Positions 1 to 5,249 of a DNA stretch of 6,217 bases are shown here, one piece after another (the first letter of the stretch is position 1; each line of letters begins with the position of its first letter). The stretch lies in NCBI GenBank assembly GCA_035353175.1, contig DAOPZC010000134.1, forward strand, positions 1 to 6,217, written 5' to 3'. This DNA comes from DAOPZC01 sp035353175 (lineage in GTDB: Bacteria > Verrucomicrobiota > Kiritimatiellia > RFP12 > UBA1067). Both the position numbers and the translations under genes were made by a program. The notes beneath the pieces are model-generated. The model ran no database searches. It was given only the letters and a program-made list of their open reading frames with translations, and had not been told where the DNA came from.

Positions 1-19
1 ACGTTTCACGGAGGAGAAA

Positions 20-274
20 ATGGTCAAAATCAGACTTCGCAGAACAGGTTGTAACAACACCGCGTCGTTTCGCGTGGTGGCGACGGATGAGCGTTCGCCC
101 CGCGATGGTAAGTTTTTGGAGATCCTTGGATGGTACGATCCCAAGCGTGAAGGCGAGAACTTCAAGCTGGATCTGGACCGTGTCGCGCACTGGCAGTCCA
201 AGGGCGCCCAGTTGAGCGAGACCGTGGCGAGCATGGTCCGCAAAGCCAAGAAGAGCGCCGCTGCAACGGCGTAA
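20..274 (+). CDS. rpsP: 30S ribosomal protein S16
   Basis: Small-subunit ribosomal protein bS16, which binds 16S rRNA in the 5' domain and helps 30S assembly in the cytoplasm. The 84-residue protein has the normal family length. It opens with the hallmark Met-Val-Lys-Ile-Arg-Leu-Arg-Arg, followed by Ser-Pro-Arg-Asp-Gly (residues 26-30), Gly-Trp-Tyr-Asp-Pro (37-41) and the Gly-Ala-Gln-Leu-Ser-Glu-Thr-Val segment (62-69). The tail is basic and alanine-rich. The ATG at 20 follows a strong GGAGGAG site at 10-16, so the start is secure. It is the first visible gene of a translation operon, with trmD beginning 17 bases after its stop. The loop at residues 10-17, usually Lys/Arg-rich with a Pro-Phe-Tyr, reads GCNNTASF here. 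The promoter lies outside the window. Confidence 0.98.
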   Translation: MVKIRLRRTGCNNTASFRVVATDERSPRDGKFLEILGWYDPKREGENFKLDLDRVAHWQSKGAQLSETVASMVRKAKKSAAATA

Positions 275-291
275 AGGCGTTGACGGTCGGT

Positions 292-975
292 ATGGGCGCG
301 CCCCTGCAGATCGATGTGCTGACCGTGTTTCCCGGCATGCTCCGAGGGTTTCTCGAAGAGAGCATGCTGAGGCGTGCGGCAAGGCAGGGGGCAGTGGTTT
401 TCCGTACGGTGGATTTGCGGGATTTCGCGCACGACGCCCGGCGCACCGCAGACGACCGTCCGTACGGGGGCGGTCCCGGCATGATCATGAAGCCGGAACT
501 GTGGTTCGAGGCAATTGAGGCGGTCCGTACGCCGGGGGCGCGGGTGATATTGATGACCCCGTCCGGAGCGACGTTCCGGCAGGCTGAGGCGCGCCGCTTG
601 GCGCGGGCTCAGCACCTCATTTTCGTCTGCGGACACTATGAGGGAATTGATGAACGCGTGCGTGAGGCGCTGGTGACAGACGAGCTGTCGATCGGCGACT
701 ACGTGCTCACCAACGGGGTTTTGCCTGCGGCGGTGGTGGTGGATGCGGTGGTGCGGCTGTTGCCCGGCGTGCTGGGCGGCGGCGAAGAGGCGACACGGGA
801 CGAGTCCTTTACCGAGGGCCTTCTGGAGTATCCTCAGTACACGCGTCCGGCGGTGTACAGGGGCCTGGCCGTGCCGGCGGTGTTGCAGAACGGCAACCAC
901 GCGGAAGTGGATGCCTGGCGCGCGCGGCAGGCGTTGGACAGGACGGCGAGACGGCGTCCGGACTTGCTGAAGTAA
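292..975 (+). CDS. trmD: tRNA (guanine-N1-)-methyltransferase TrmD
   Basis: SPOUT-class enzyme that methylates N1 of G37 in tRNAs using S-adenosylmethionine, preventing +1 frameshifts; it acts as a cytoplasmic dimer. Counting from the ATG at 292 (227 residues), it shows IDVLTVFPGM near the N-terminus, DDRPYGGGPGM (54-64), the knot motif CGHYEGIDERV (113-123), SIGDYVLTNGVLPA (133-146), Arg155 (E. coli Arg154) and the C-terminal RNA-binding motifs YPQYTRP (180-186) and NGNHAEV (200-206). A TTG at 280 would add four residues, but it lies only two bases after the AAAGG at 273-277. The ATG is 14 bases from that site, a long spacing, so translation may be coupled to rpsP. By eye alignment the E. 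coli catalytic Asp169 position is Glu171 here. The protein lacks roughly the last 28 residues of the E. coli enzyme. Confidence 0.97.
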   Translation: MGAPLQIDVLTVFPGMLRGFLEESMLRRAARQGAVVFRTVDLRDFAHDARRTADDRPYGGGPGMIMKPELWFEAIEAVRTPGARVILMTPSGATFRQAEARRLARAQHLIFVCGHYEGIDERVREALVTDELSIGDYVLTNGVLPAAVVVDAVVRLLPGVLGGGEEATRDESFTEGLLEYPQYTRPAVYRGLAVPAVLQNGNHAEVDAWRARQALDRTARRRPDLLK

Positions 976-1005
976 GGTTCGGCGCGGAACAGTTTTTGAG
1001 TGAAG

Positions 1006-1011
1006 AAGGAG
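1006..1011 (+). promoter_or_regulatory. Ribosome binding site of rplS
   Basis: AAGGAG lies 8 bases before the ATG at 1020. It decides the rplS start in favour of this ATG over an in-frame TTG at 996, which lies upstream of the site and would add eight residues without family support. Confidence 0.85.
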
Positions 1012-1019
1012 TAGGGATC

Positions 1020-1382
1020 ATGATTGCTAAAGCGATTGACAAGATCAATGCCGAGCAGGTAGAGAAGGCGAATGCCGGTAAGGTTGCGCCCACGTTCAAG
1101 GTGGGTGACAGCGTGAAGGTTTTCGTGAAAATCAAGGAAGGCGATAAGGAGCGCGTGCAGGCTTTCGCCGGCACGGTGATCGCCCGCGATAACGGCAAGG
1201 GTAATACCGCCACCTTCACGGTGCGCCGCATCTCGTTCGGCGTCGGCGTGGAGAAGGTCTTCCCGGTGAACTCGCCTTACATCGACCGCGTCGAGGTGGA
1301 GCGCTCCGCCAAGGTGCGCCGCGCGAAGCTCTACTTCCTGCGCGATCTGACTGGCAAGAAAGCCCGTCTGCGCGAAGTATAA
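1020..1382 (+). CDS. rplS: 50S ribosomal protein L19
   Basis: Large-subunit ribosomal protein bL19, which sits at the 30S-50S interface. The 120-residue product has the usual length. It carries the family landmarks: FKVGDSVKVFVKIKEGDKER (26-45), VQAFAGTVIA (46-55), FTVRRISFGVGVEKVFP (66-82), and the basic end VRRAKLYFLRDLTGKKARLR (99-118). The start at 1020 is chosen for its AAGGAG site and because it matches the family's N-terminus. It follows trmD by 44 bases on the same strand and ends the operon, with a strong terminator 44 bases beyond its stop. The gap after trmD contains only a weak 4-bp hairpin (977-990) before a T5 run. No other open frame fits there. Confidence 0.97.
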   Translation: MIAKAIDKINAEQVEKANAGKVAPTFKVGDSVKVFVKIKEGDKERVQAFAGTVIARDNGKGNTATFTVRRISFGVGVEKVFPVNSPYIDRVEVERSAKVRRAKLYFLRDLTGKKARLREV

Positions 1383-1425
1383 AACTCTCCGCTCCGGCTC
1401 TGCTCCGGACTTTTGCAGCAGGATG

Positions 1426-1473
1426 AAAGACGAAAACAGGGACGCTTGACGGCATCCCGGTTTTCGTCTTTTT
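1426..1473 (+). terminator. Rho-independent terminator after rplS, between convergent genes
   Basis: A perfect 12-bp inverted repeat (1426-1437 with 1460-1471) continues, after one A/G mismatch, into a 4-bp GGGA/TCCC inner stem (1439-1442 with 1455-1458), and ends in a run of five T. It closes the rpsP-trmD-rplS operon. It also starts 9 bases beyond the stop of the minus-strand gene at 1482, so it probably works in both directions, though the minus-strand side has only three T after the stem. Confidence 0.85.
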
Positions 1474-1481
1474 ATGTCCGG

Positions 1482-2351
1482 TCACGGCGCGAGCGGAAGC
1501 TCGCACTGCACGCGCAGAAACAGGCGGTTGGTCGGCGTCAGGCTCACTGTCCGCGTGGTTTCCGGTGACGTCGGATCCGTGATCAGCCCCAACGCCGAAT
1601 CGGACCACGTGTTGGTCACGTCGCGGCTGACCGCCACCCGGTAGAAACGGGTGTCCTTGGAGGCCCACGTCAGGTCGAGGGCGGCCGTGTTGGTGGCCAC
1701 GAGCGCGGTGATCGCCAGCAGGTCGGAAGGGTCGGTCGGATCCGTGTCCGCGCCGTATTCGTCGGCGTCAGGCTGGCCGTCGTTGTCCGCGTCGGCCGGT
1801 GCCGGGCCGAGCCCTGCCAGCGTGTTGGTGTAGCCGTATTCCCATGGATCGGGCAGGCCGTCGGCGTCGCTGTCCGGCCCGCCGACGAGGCGGTCGGTCT
1901 GGACGAACGCGAAGGCGTTGCTGAGGCTGATCCACCCCGTGTTGGCGCTCCAGGCGTAACCTTGAAGCGCCCCGGTCGTCAGGTCTACCGAAGGCTTCCC
2001 ATAGGTCTGCTCGAACGTGATCCACCCGGTGTTCGCGGCCCAGGCGTATCCTTGCAACAGGCCGTAGGGGCTGACGTTCACACCGTAGTCGGCCGCGCTG
2101 GCATTCCCGTACGCGACGCCGTTGAGGGGCGTGCCGTTCCCCAGGTGGATCCAGCCGGTGTTGGCGGCGTAGAGGTAATTTGAGCAGACGTACCGGCCGA
2201 TCACGGCGCCGTTGGTGGTGTCGGCCCGCGCATCGATCCAGCCGGTGTTGGCGGCATACGCGTAACGGTTGGACACGTTGACCGTCGACGTGGCCATGAC
2301 GGCCGATGTGGCGCCGAGCCAGATGGCCGTAAGCAGCATTTTGAGAGTCAT
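1482..2351 (-). CDS. Secreted ANTGWI-repeat protein with TSP3-type calcium loops
   Basis: Exported protein of unknown function, 289 residues. Residues 1-20 form a Sec signal peptide (Lys4, hydrophobic core, likely cut after Ala-Val-Met-Ala). Four copies of (A/S)ANTGWI follow at residues 33-39, 62-68, 105-111 and 135-141; the last two carry an upstream GYAW, a Trp/Tyr/Gly-rich unit of about 30-43 residues. Residues 160-171 and 187-198 are Asp-rich loops of the form DxDxDGxxDxxE, as in bacterial thrombospondin type 3 repeats that bind calcium. Residues 211-289 look like a compact beta domain containing RFYRVAVSRD and ending ELPLAP, a module I associate with Kiritimatiellota-type secreted proteins. 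The ATG has a GAAAGGAG site 7 bases upstream (2359-2366). It lies 56 bases after the beta-helix gene, probably in the same transcript. A structural or adhesive surface role is an inference; no catalytic motif is visible. Confidence 0.85.
   Translation of the reverse strand: MTLKMLLTAIWLGATSAVMATSTVNVSNRYAYAANTGWIDARADTTNGAVIGRYVCSNYLYAANTGWIHLGNGTPLNGVAYGNASAADYGVNVSPYGLLQGYAWAANTGWITFEQTYGKPSVDLTTGALQGYAWSANTGWISLSNAFAFVQTDRLVGGPDSDADGLPDPWEYGYTNTLAGLGPAPADADNDGQPDADEYGADTDPTDPSDLLAITALVATNTAALDLTWASKDTRFYRVAVSRDVTNTWSDSALGLITDPTSPETTRTVSLTPTNRLFLRVQCELPLAP
1758..1874 (-). other. Segment encoding two TSP3-like calcium-binding loops
   Basis: Encodes residues 160-198 of the ANTGWI-repeat protein. 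Two Asp-rich loops (DSDADGLPDPWE and DADNDGQPDADE) follow the bacterial TSP3 consensus, separated by a short linker with Trp/Tyr. In characterised TSP3 repeats such Asp side chains bind calcium. Here the segment probably acts as a rigid, calcium-stabilised spacer between the repeats and the C-terminal domain. Confidence 0.75.
1929..2255 (-). repeat. Four intragenic repeats encoding (A/S)ANTGWI
   Basis: Four near-identical blocks, seen on the + strand as gatccancc followed by a g(t/c)gttggcg-like end, lie at about 1929-1947, 2019-2037, 2148-2168 and 2235-2255. Each encodes (A/S)ANTGWI on the minus strand. Spacing in residues is 29, 43 and 30, so units are not perfectly periodic. The DNA is more alike inside the motif than between motifs, which points to selection on the protein motif rather than a recent tandem duplication. 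Confidence 0.85.
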
Positions 2352-2407
2352 GGACTCGCTCCTTTCTCCCCTTTCGGCTGCGGGCCGGATGGGATTCGCG
2401 CGCCGGG

Positions 2408-3763
2408 TCAGTCGTCGAAGTTCGCCCAGGGATCGGTCGTGCCGACCGTCGTGACGGCGAGCGGCGGGATGATGGCGCCCGTAACAGGCATGATGATGAT
2501 CGGCCCGACGGTGTTGCCGTTGACGATGAAGTAGTCGCAGGTCTGCATATACCCGTAGCTCAAGTTTCGGGCAATGAAGTTCGCTGCGCCTGTGATGTCG
2601 TAGGCGTACATCGTGTTGCCGCTCGAGTGGTTAGCCTCGATCCGGTTGCAGTTGCCGTCTACGCGGATGCCGTCGGCGATCGGCTGACCGATAAAACCCA
2701 GGTTGTCGGACGTCCGGTTGTTCTCGATCCGGTTATTGTCGCCCTGTGCGTAGATGCCGGCATAGCAGGGGTATAACCCTGTGACCGAAACCGCCAAGCC
2801 GTTTCCCGAACAGCTGTTTCCGGTCAACAGCGTGTCGCGCGCGACGAGGATGCCGTTGCCGCCGTTGTTGTTGGCCGCGCAGTCCCGCACGATCGAGCCC
2901 GCGCGCCGCCGTCCCTCGACGGGGAGGACGTAGGTCAGATGGATGCCGTTGTTGGAGAGAGAGGGCTCCGTCCCCGGACCGTTGCTGTCGGTGACGCAGG
3001 AGATGACGTGTCCGCCGTTTTCCGCGAGAATTCCGTCGCCCGCGTTGTATTGGGCCGCGCATTCGCGGATGGTCGTACAAGACGCGTGCAATCCGTTCGC
3101 CACCGTATGGATGCCGTTGCCGCCGTTTCCCCTGGCGGTGCAGCGCGCGACAACCGACGCGGGACCGGTAAAGAGGCCGTCGCCGCCGTTGCTCACCGCC
3201 CGGCACGCCTCGAAAACGCAGGAATGTCCGGCTGAAATTCCGGCGGTCGTGTTGTCGAACGCCGCAACGGTCTCGAGCCGTGCGCCAGCCGACACGGCCA
3301 CGCCCTTGTCGTTGTGTTCGGCCGTAACGTCGCGGACGATGGCCATCGGACCGCTCACGTTGATGCCTGCCGTATTCGACCCAACGGGGTCCGGGCCAAG
3401 CCATGCCACGACCCGCCCATTAAGGACCGTCAGGTTCTTGAACGCGCACCGGATGCCGTTGCCGCTCGATTTTCCGGGGCCGTAGAGCGTGAAGCCCCGC
3501 ATGTCGATGGTGACGTCGTCGGACTGCACGTCGATTCCGTCCAAACCCGTTGCGGCACACACGAGATTGGTGGTGAAGTAGTATGCCCCGCTTTGCGTGA
3601 TGACGTAGGGAACTGACTTGATCATGCCGCGGGGCTCGACTTCATCCAACGTCCGCATGGTCGGTACAGGTGCCGCGCCGGGTGTCAGCGGGCCTTGGGC
3701 CGTGCAGAGAAACGCATGCATGCCGCACATGCCCAGAATAAACAGACAGATTGACCTCTTCAT
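2408..3763 (-). CDS. Secreted right-handed parallel beta-helix repeat protein
   Basis: Exported 451-residue protein. Residues 1-22 form a Sec signal peptide (Lys-Arg then a hydrophobic core, likely cut after Cys-Thr-Ala). A conserved-looking entry segment follows (TLDEVEPR, 38-45; PYVITQSGAYYFTTNL, 52-67). Residues 72-400 contain many beta-helix turns, seen as recurring N-x-G-x-G-I steps: NGGDGL (192-197), NGGNGI (213-218), NAGDGI (240-245), NGGNGI (300-305), then DNNRIENN and NCNRIEAN. It ends DPWANFDD. The fold resembles pectate-lyase-like or NosD-like beta-helices, but I see no clear catalytic set, so polysaccharide binding or degradation is only a guess. The ATG at 3763 is preferred over a TTG at 3769 because AGGAGGG (3771-3777) lies 7 bases upstream. 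It is first in a probable two-gene unit with the ANTGWI-repeat gene. I see no PEP-CTERM or obvious sorting tail. Confidence 0.88.
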   Translation of the reverse strand: MKRSICLFILGMCGMHAFLCTAQGPLTPGAAPVPTMRTLDEVEPRGMIKSVPYVITQSGAYYFTTNLVCAATGLDGIDVQSDDVTIDMRGFTLYGPGKSSGNGIRCAFKNLTVLNGRVVAWLGPDPVGSNTAGINVSGPMAIVRDVTAEHNDKGVAVSAGARLETVAAFDNTTAGISAGHSCVFEACRAVSNGGDGLFTGPASVVARCTARGNGGNGIHTVANGLHASCTTIRECAAQYNAGDGILAENGGHVISCVTDSNGPGTEPSLSNNGIHLTYVLPVEGRRRAGSIVRDCAANNNGGNGILVARDTLLTGNSCSGNGLAVSVTGLYPCYAGIYAQGDNNRIENNRTSDNLGFIGQPIADGIRVDGNCNRIEANHSSGNTMYAYDITGAANFIARNLSYGYMQTCDYFIVNGNTVGPIIIMPVTGAIIPPLAVTTVGTTDPWANFDD

Positions 3764-3770
3764 GCTCAAT

Positions 3771-3777
3771 CCCTCCT
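3771..3777 (-). promoter_or_regulatory. Ribosome binding site of the beta-helix gene
   Basis: AGGAGGG on the minus strand sits 7 bases before the ATG at 3763. It would be only one base from the alternative TTG at 3769, so it decides the start in favour of the ATG. Confidence 0.85.
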
Positions 3778-3866
3778 ATGTTCTGCGGACGGCAAGCCGG
3801 TCGTCTGACCTGTTCCGCGCCAGCGGAGCTTTAACGGGCGATCAACTCGCGTTCGCGTTTGTTTGG

Positions 3867-3895
3867 CGTATACACTTGGAACTCCATTCAAACAA
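3867..3895 (-). promoter_or_regulatory. Candidate sigma-70-type promoter for the secreted gene pair
   Basis: On the minus strand, TTGTTT (3890-3895) and TATACG (3867-3872) are separated by exactly 17 bases. They match the consensus at 3 of 6 and 4 of 6 positions. Transcription would start near 3860, giving a leader of about 95 bases. Promoter rules in this lineage are not well known, so this is tentative. Confidence 0.3.
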
Positions 3896-3936
3896 CGAGA
3901 GTATCACGTATGGTGCGTTGCTTCACATCGGTACAA

Positions 3937-3968
3937 ATGGTTTCACAGCCCGATGGGCTTGTCAAGCC
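3937..3968 (-). promoter_or_regulatory. Consensus -35 box inside a dyad, possible regulated promoter
   Basis: The minus strand carries a perfect TTGACA (3960-3965) centred in the inverted repeat GGCTTG-A-CAAGCC (3956-3968). A second inverted repeat, AGCCC/GGGCT (3947-3951 with 3955-3959), overlaps it. At the 17-base spacing the -10 would be AACCAT (3937-3942), only 3 of 6 matches. It may be a weak promoter under a regulator, or chance. Confidence 0.25.
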
Positions 3969-3991
3969 TTTCCAATAGTCTTGTCGGGGTG

Positions 3992-4028
3992 AAAAGGGAC
4001 GGGGCGCGACAGTGGCGTCGCGCCCCGT
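3992..4028 (-). terminator. Rho-independent terminator of the PotD-like gene
   Basis: A perfect 12-bp GC-rich inverted repeat, ACGGGGCGCGAC with GTCGCGCCCCGT (3999-4010 with 4017-4028), has a 6-base loop. On the minus strand it is followed by CCC and TTTT. It starts 33 bases beyond the stop of the gene at 4062. The T run is short, but the stem is very stable. Confidence 0.8.
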
Positions 4029-4061
4029 ACGGGCACAGGAAAAGTGGTTGCGAGAGGTGGT

Positions 4062-5117
4062 TTATTCGCTGGCCTTGATCTCGTCCCAGATGCGGGTGTA
4101 GAGGGCGGTGGCATCGCCGAGATAGCGCATGACCTCGGCGCGGTTCAGATCCTCATCCGAGGGGAAGATCGCGGTGTTTTCGCGGTACTTGGCCGGGATT
4201 TTGGCGTAGGCCGGAGCGACGGGCGAACAGAACCCCGTGTAACAAATGTTCTTGGCCGCCCACGCGGGGTCGTAGATAAAGTTGATGAAGCGGTGGGCGA
4301 GTTCCACGTTGCGGGCGGTGGAAGGGACCGCCATCTCGTCGCAGGAACAGGGATAACCCTCTTTCGGGTAGATGAACGTGACTTCCGGGGCCTCTTCCTG
4401 AACCTGCACGATATCGCCGCTGTAGGCCATGCAGAGCAGGAACTCGCTGGAGGCGAGTCCGGTCTTGTACGCCTCGTTCTCGAACCGGGCGATGTTGGCC
4501 TTCCACCGGATGACGAGGTCGCGGGCCTGTTCGAGTTCAACCACGTTGGTGCTGTTGAGGCTGTACCCCAGGGTCTTGAGCGCCGCGCCGATGGTCATGT
4601 GCATGTCGCCGATCAGGGTGGACCGGCCTTTGAACCGAGGATCTAGATAGAGGTTCCAGGAAGGCGTGAGACCGGCGGTTTTGTCTTTGCGAAAGGCGAG
4701 ACCGGTATAAAAAACGGTGTAAGGCACGGTGTAGGTGAGCGCGCCATCGTAGATTTTGTCGCGGAAACGCTTGTCGAAGTTGGCTCCGACATTGGGCAGC
4801 AGGTCGTGCTTGAGCGGCTGGATCATCTTGCTGTCGACCAGCATCTTGATGAAGAAGGTGCTGGGGAAGATCACGTCGTACCCGCCGCCGCCCGCCCGCA
4901 GTTTGGCGTACATGGCCTCGTTGGTGTCGAAGGTGTCGATCTTGACTTTACAGTTGTATTGTTCCTCAAACGCGGCGACGAGTTGGGGGTCGATGTAGTC
5001 GGACCACGTGTAGACATAGAGCGAGGGTTTGCTTGCTCCGCAGCCGCCGAGCAGCAATGCTGCGGCGAGGGTGAGGATGCCGAATCGCAGGGAAGTCGCG
5101 CGTTGAATCAGTAACAT
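4062..5117 (-). CDS. potD: PotD/PotF-family polyamine-type ABC transporter substrate-binding lipoprotein
   Basis: Membrane-anchored solute-binding protein of the spermidine/putrescine uptake family, 351 residues (E. coli PotD has 348). Residues 1-25 are a lipoprotein signal with lipobox Leu-Gly-Gly-Cys, lipidated at Cys26. Family landmarks are YVYTWSDYIDP (34-44), NEAMYAKL (66-73), GGYDVIFPST (78-87), LKTLGYS (180-186), MAYSGD (230-235), YPKEGY (250-255), HRFINF (275-280) and the end ALYTRIWDEIK. By eye alignment with E. coli PotD, Trp34, Tyr37, Ser83, Asp168 and Asp257 are kept (Trp38, Tyr41, Ser86, Asp171, Asp260). Glu171, Trp229, Trp255, Tyr293 and Gln327 become Met173, Tyr232, Ser258, Phe296 and Met330. 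The exact ligand is therefore uncertain. The ATG at 5117 is chosen because it begins the lipoprotein signal and has AAAGGG just upstream (5122-5127). No potA, potB or potC is adjacent. Confidence 0.9.
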   Translation of the reverse strand: MLLIQRATSLRFGILTLAAALLLGGCGASKPSLYVYTWSDYIDPQLVAAFEEQYNCKVKIDTFDTNEAMYAKLRAGGGGYDVIFPSTFFIKMLVDSKMIQPLKHDLLPNVGANFDKRFRDKIYDGALTYTVPYTVFYTGLAFRKDKTAGLTPSWNLYLDPRFKGRSTLIGDMHMTIGAALKTLGYSLNSTNVVELEQARDLVIRWKANIARFENEAYKTGLASSEFLLCMAYSGDIVQVQEEAPEVTFIYPKEGYPCSCDEMAVPSTARNVELAHRFINFIYDPAWAAKNICYTGFCSPVAPAYAKIPAKYRENTAIFPSDEDLNRAEVMRYLGDATALYTRIWDEIKASE

Positions 5118-5121
5118 GTTG

Positions 5122-5127
5122 CCCTTT
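5122..5127 (-). promoter_or_regulatory. Ribosome binding site of the PotD-like gene
   Basis: AAAGGG on the minus strand lies four bases before the ATG at 5117. It supports this start over the longer open frame reaching 5231, whose extra 38 residues overlap the hydrogenase terminator and would bury the lipoprotein signal. Confidence 0.7.
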
Positions 5128-5153
5128 CTTGGTGGGTCTCGCAAATGAAACAG

Positions 5154-5181
5154 AGTATTCCGGAAGATGCGGGACCTGCAA
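5154..5181 (-). promoter_or_regulatory. Weak candidate promoter of the PotD-like gene
   Basis: On the minus strand TTGCAG (5176-5181) and AATACT (5154-5159) are 16 bases apart, with 3 of 6 and 4 of 6 consensus matches. A promoter is expected in this 74-base gap because a strong terminator precedes it. This is the best match, not a convincing one. Confidence 0.2.
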
Positions 5182-5191
5182 CTGGTTTTTT

Positions 5192-5227
5192 CAAAAAAAG
5201 AAGAGGCCGGACATCCGCCCGGCCTCT
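5192..5227 (-). terminator. Rho-independent terminator of the hydrogenase gene
   Basis: A perfect 9-bp stem, AGAGGCCGG with CCGGCCTCT (5202-5210 with 5219-5227), has an 8-base loop. On the minus strand it is followed by TTC and a run of seven T (5193-5199). It begins 22 bases after the hydrogenase stop and separates that operon from the PotD-like gene. Confidence 0.93.
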
Positions 5228-5249
5228 CCATGTGGGTTCTTAAACCCGC

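Larger units (their letters stand above)
3764..3998 (-). other. Non-coding upstream region of the beta-helix gene
   Basis: About 235 bases without a credible gene, lying between the beta-helix start and the terminator of the PotD-like gene. It is more AT-rich than its neighbours over about 3860-3945. It holds two candidate promoters, a dyad over one of them, and several short inverted repeats near the start codon: TCCGC/GCGGA (3814-3818 with 3823-3827) and GGTC/GACC (3799-3802 with 3807-3810). No tRNA or known riboswitch is recognisable. Confidence 0.6.

Noticed and set aside
162..488. Minus-strand frames over rpsP/trmD, and similarly 809-1231 and 1216-1668
   Set aside because: They overlap well-identified ribosomal and tRNA-modification genes and read as Arg/Ser/Pro-rich shadow translations.
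977..997. Hairpin GTTC-6-GAAC followed by five T between trmD and rplS, possible attenuator or L19 leader
   Set aside because: The stem is only 4 bp and does not resemble a known L19 leader. Chance is the simpler explanation.
1393..1414. Inverted repeat TCCGG-7-CCGGA followed by CTTTT just after rplS, possible first terminator
   Set aside because: The stem is only 5 bp, and the much stronger terminator at 1426-1473 is next to it.
2352..2407. Possible separate promoter or terminator between the two secreted-protein genes
   Set aside because: The 56-base gap shows no stem followed by T and no convincing -35/-10 pair, only the ribosome binding site of the second gene.
2943..3485. 180-codon and other long + strand frames over the beta-helix gene
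   Set aside because: They mirror the beta-helix repeats in other frames, have no ribosome binding site that I can see, and match no family I know.
3618..3992. 124-codon + strand frame running through the intergenic region
   Set aside because: It starts antisense inside the beta-helix gene, covers that gene's start and putative promoters, and lacks any family resemblance.
4044..4646. 200-codon open frame on the + strand
   Set aside because: It is antisense to the PotD-like gene, whose family motifs are unmistakable. It has no recognisable domain and arises from GC-rich codon use.
5234..5247. GGGTT-4-AACCC palindrome just after the hydrogenase stop
   Set aside because: It is a short stem directly before a full terminator, with no independent function suggested.
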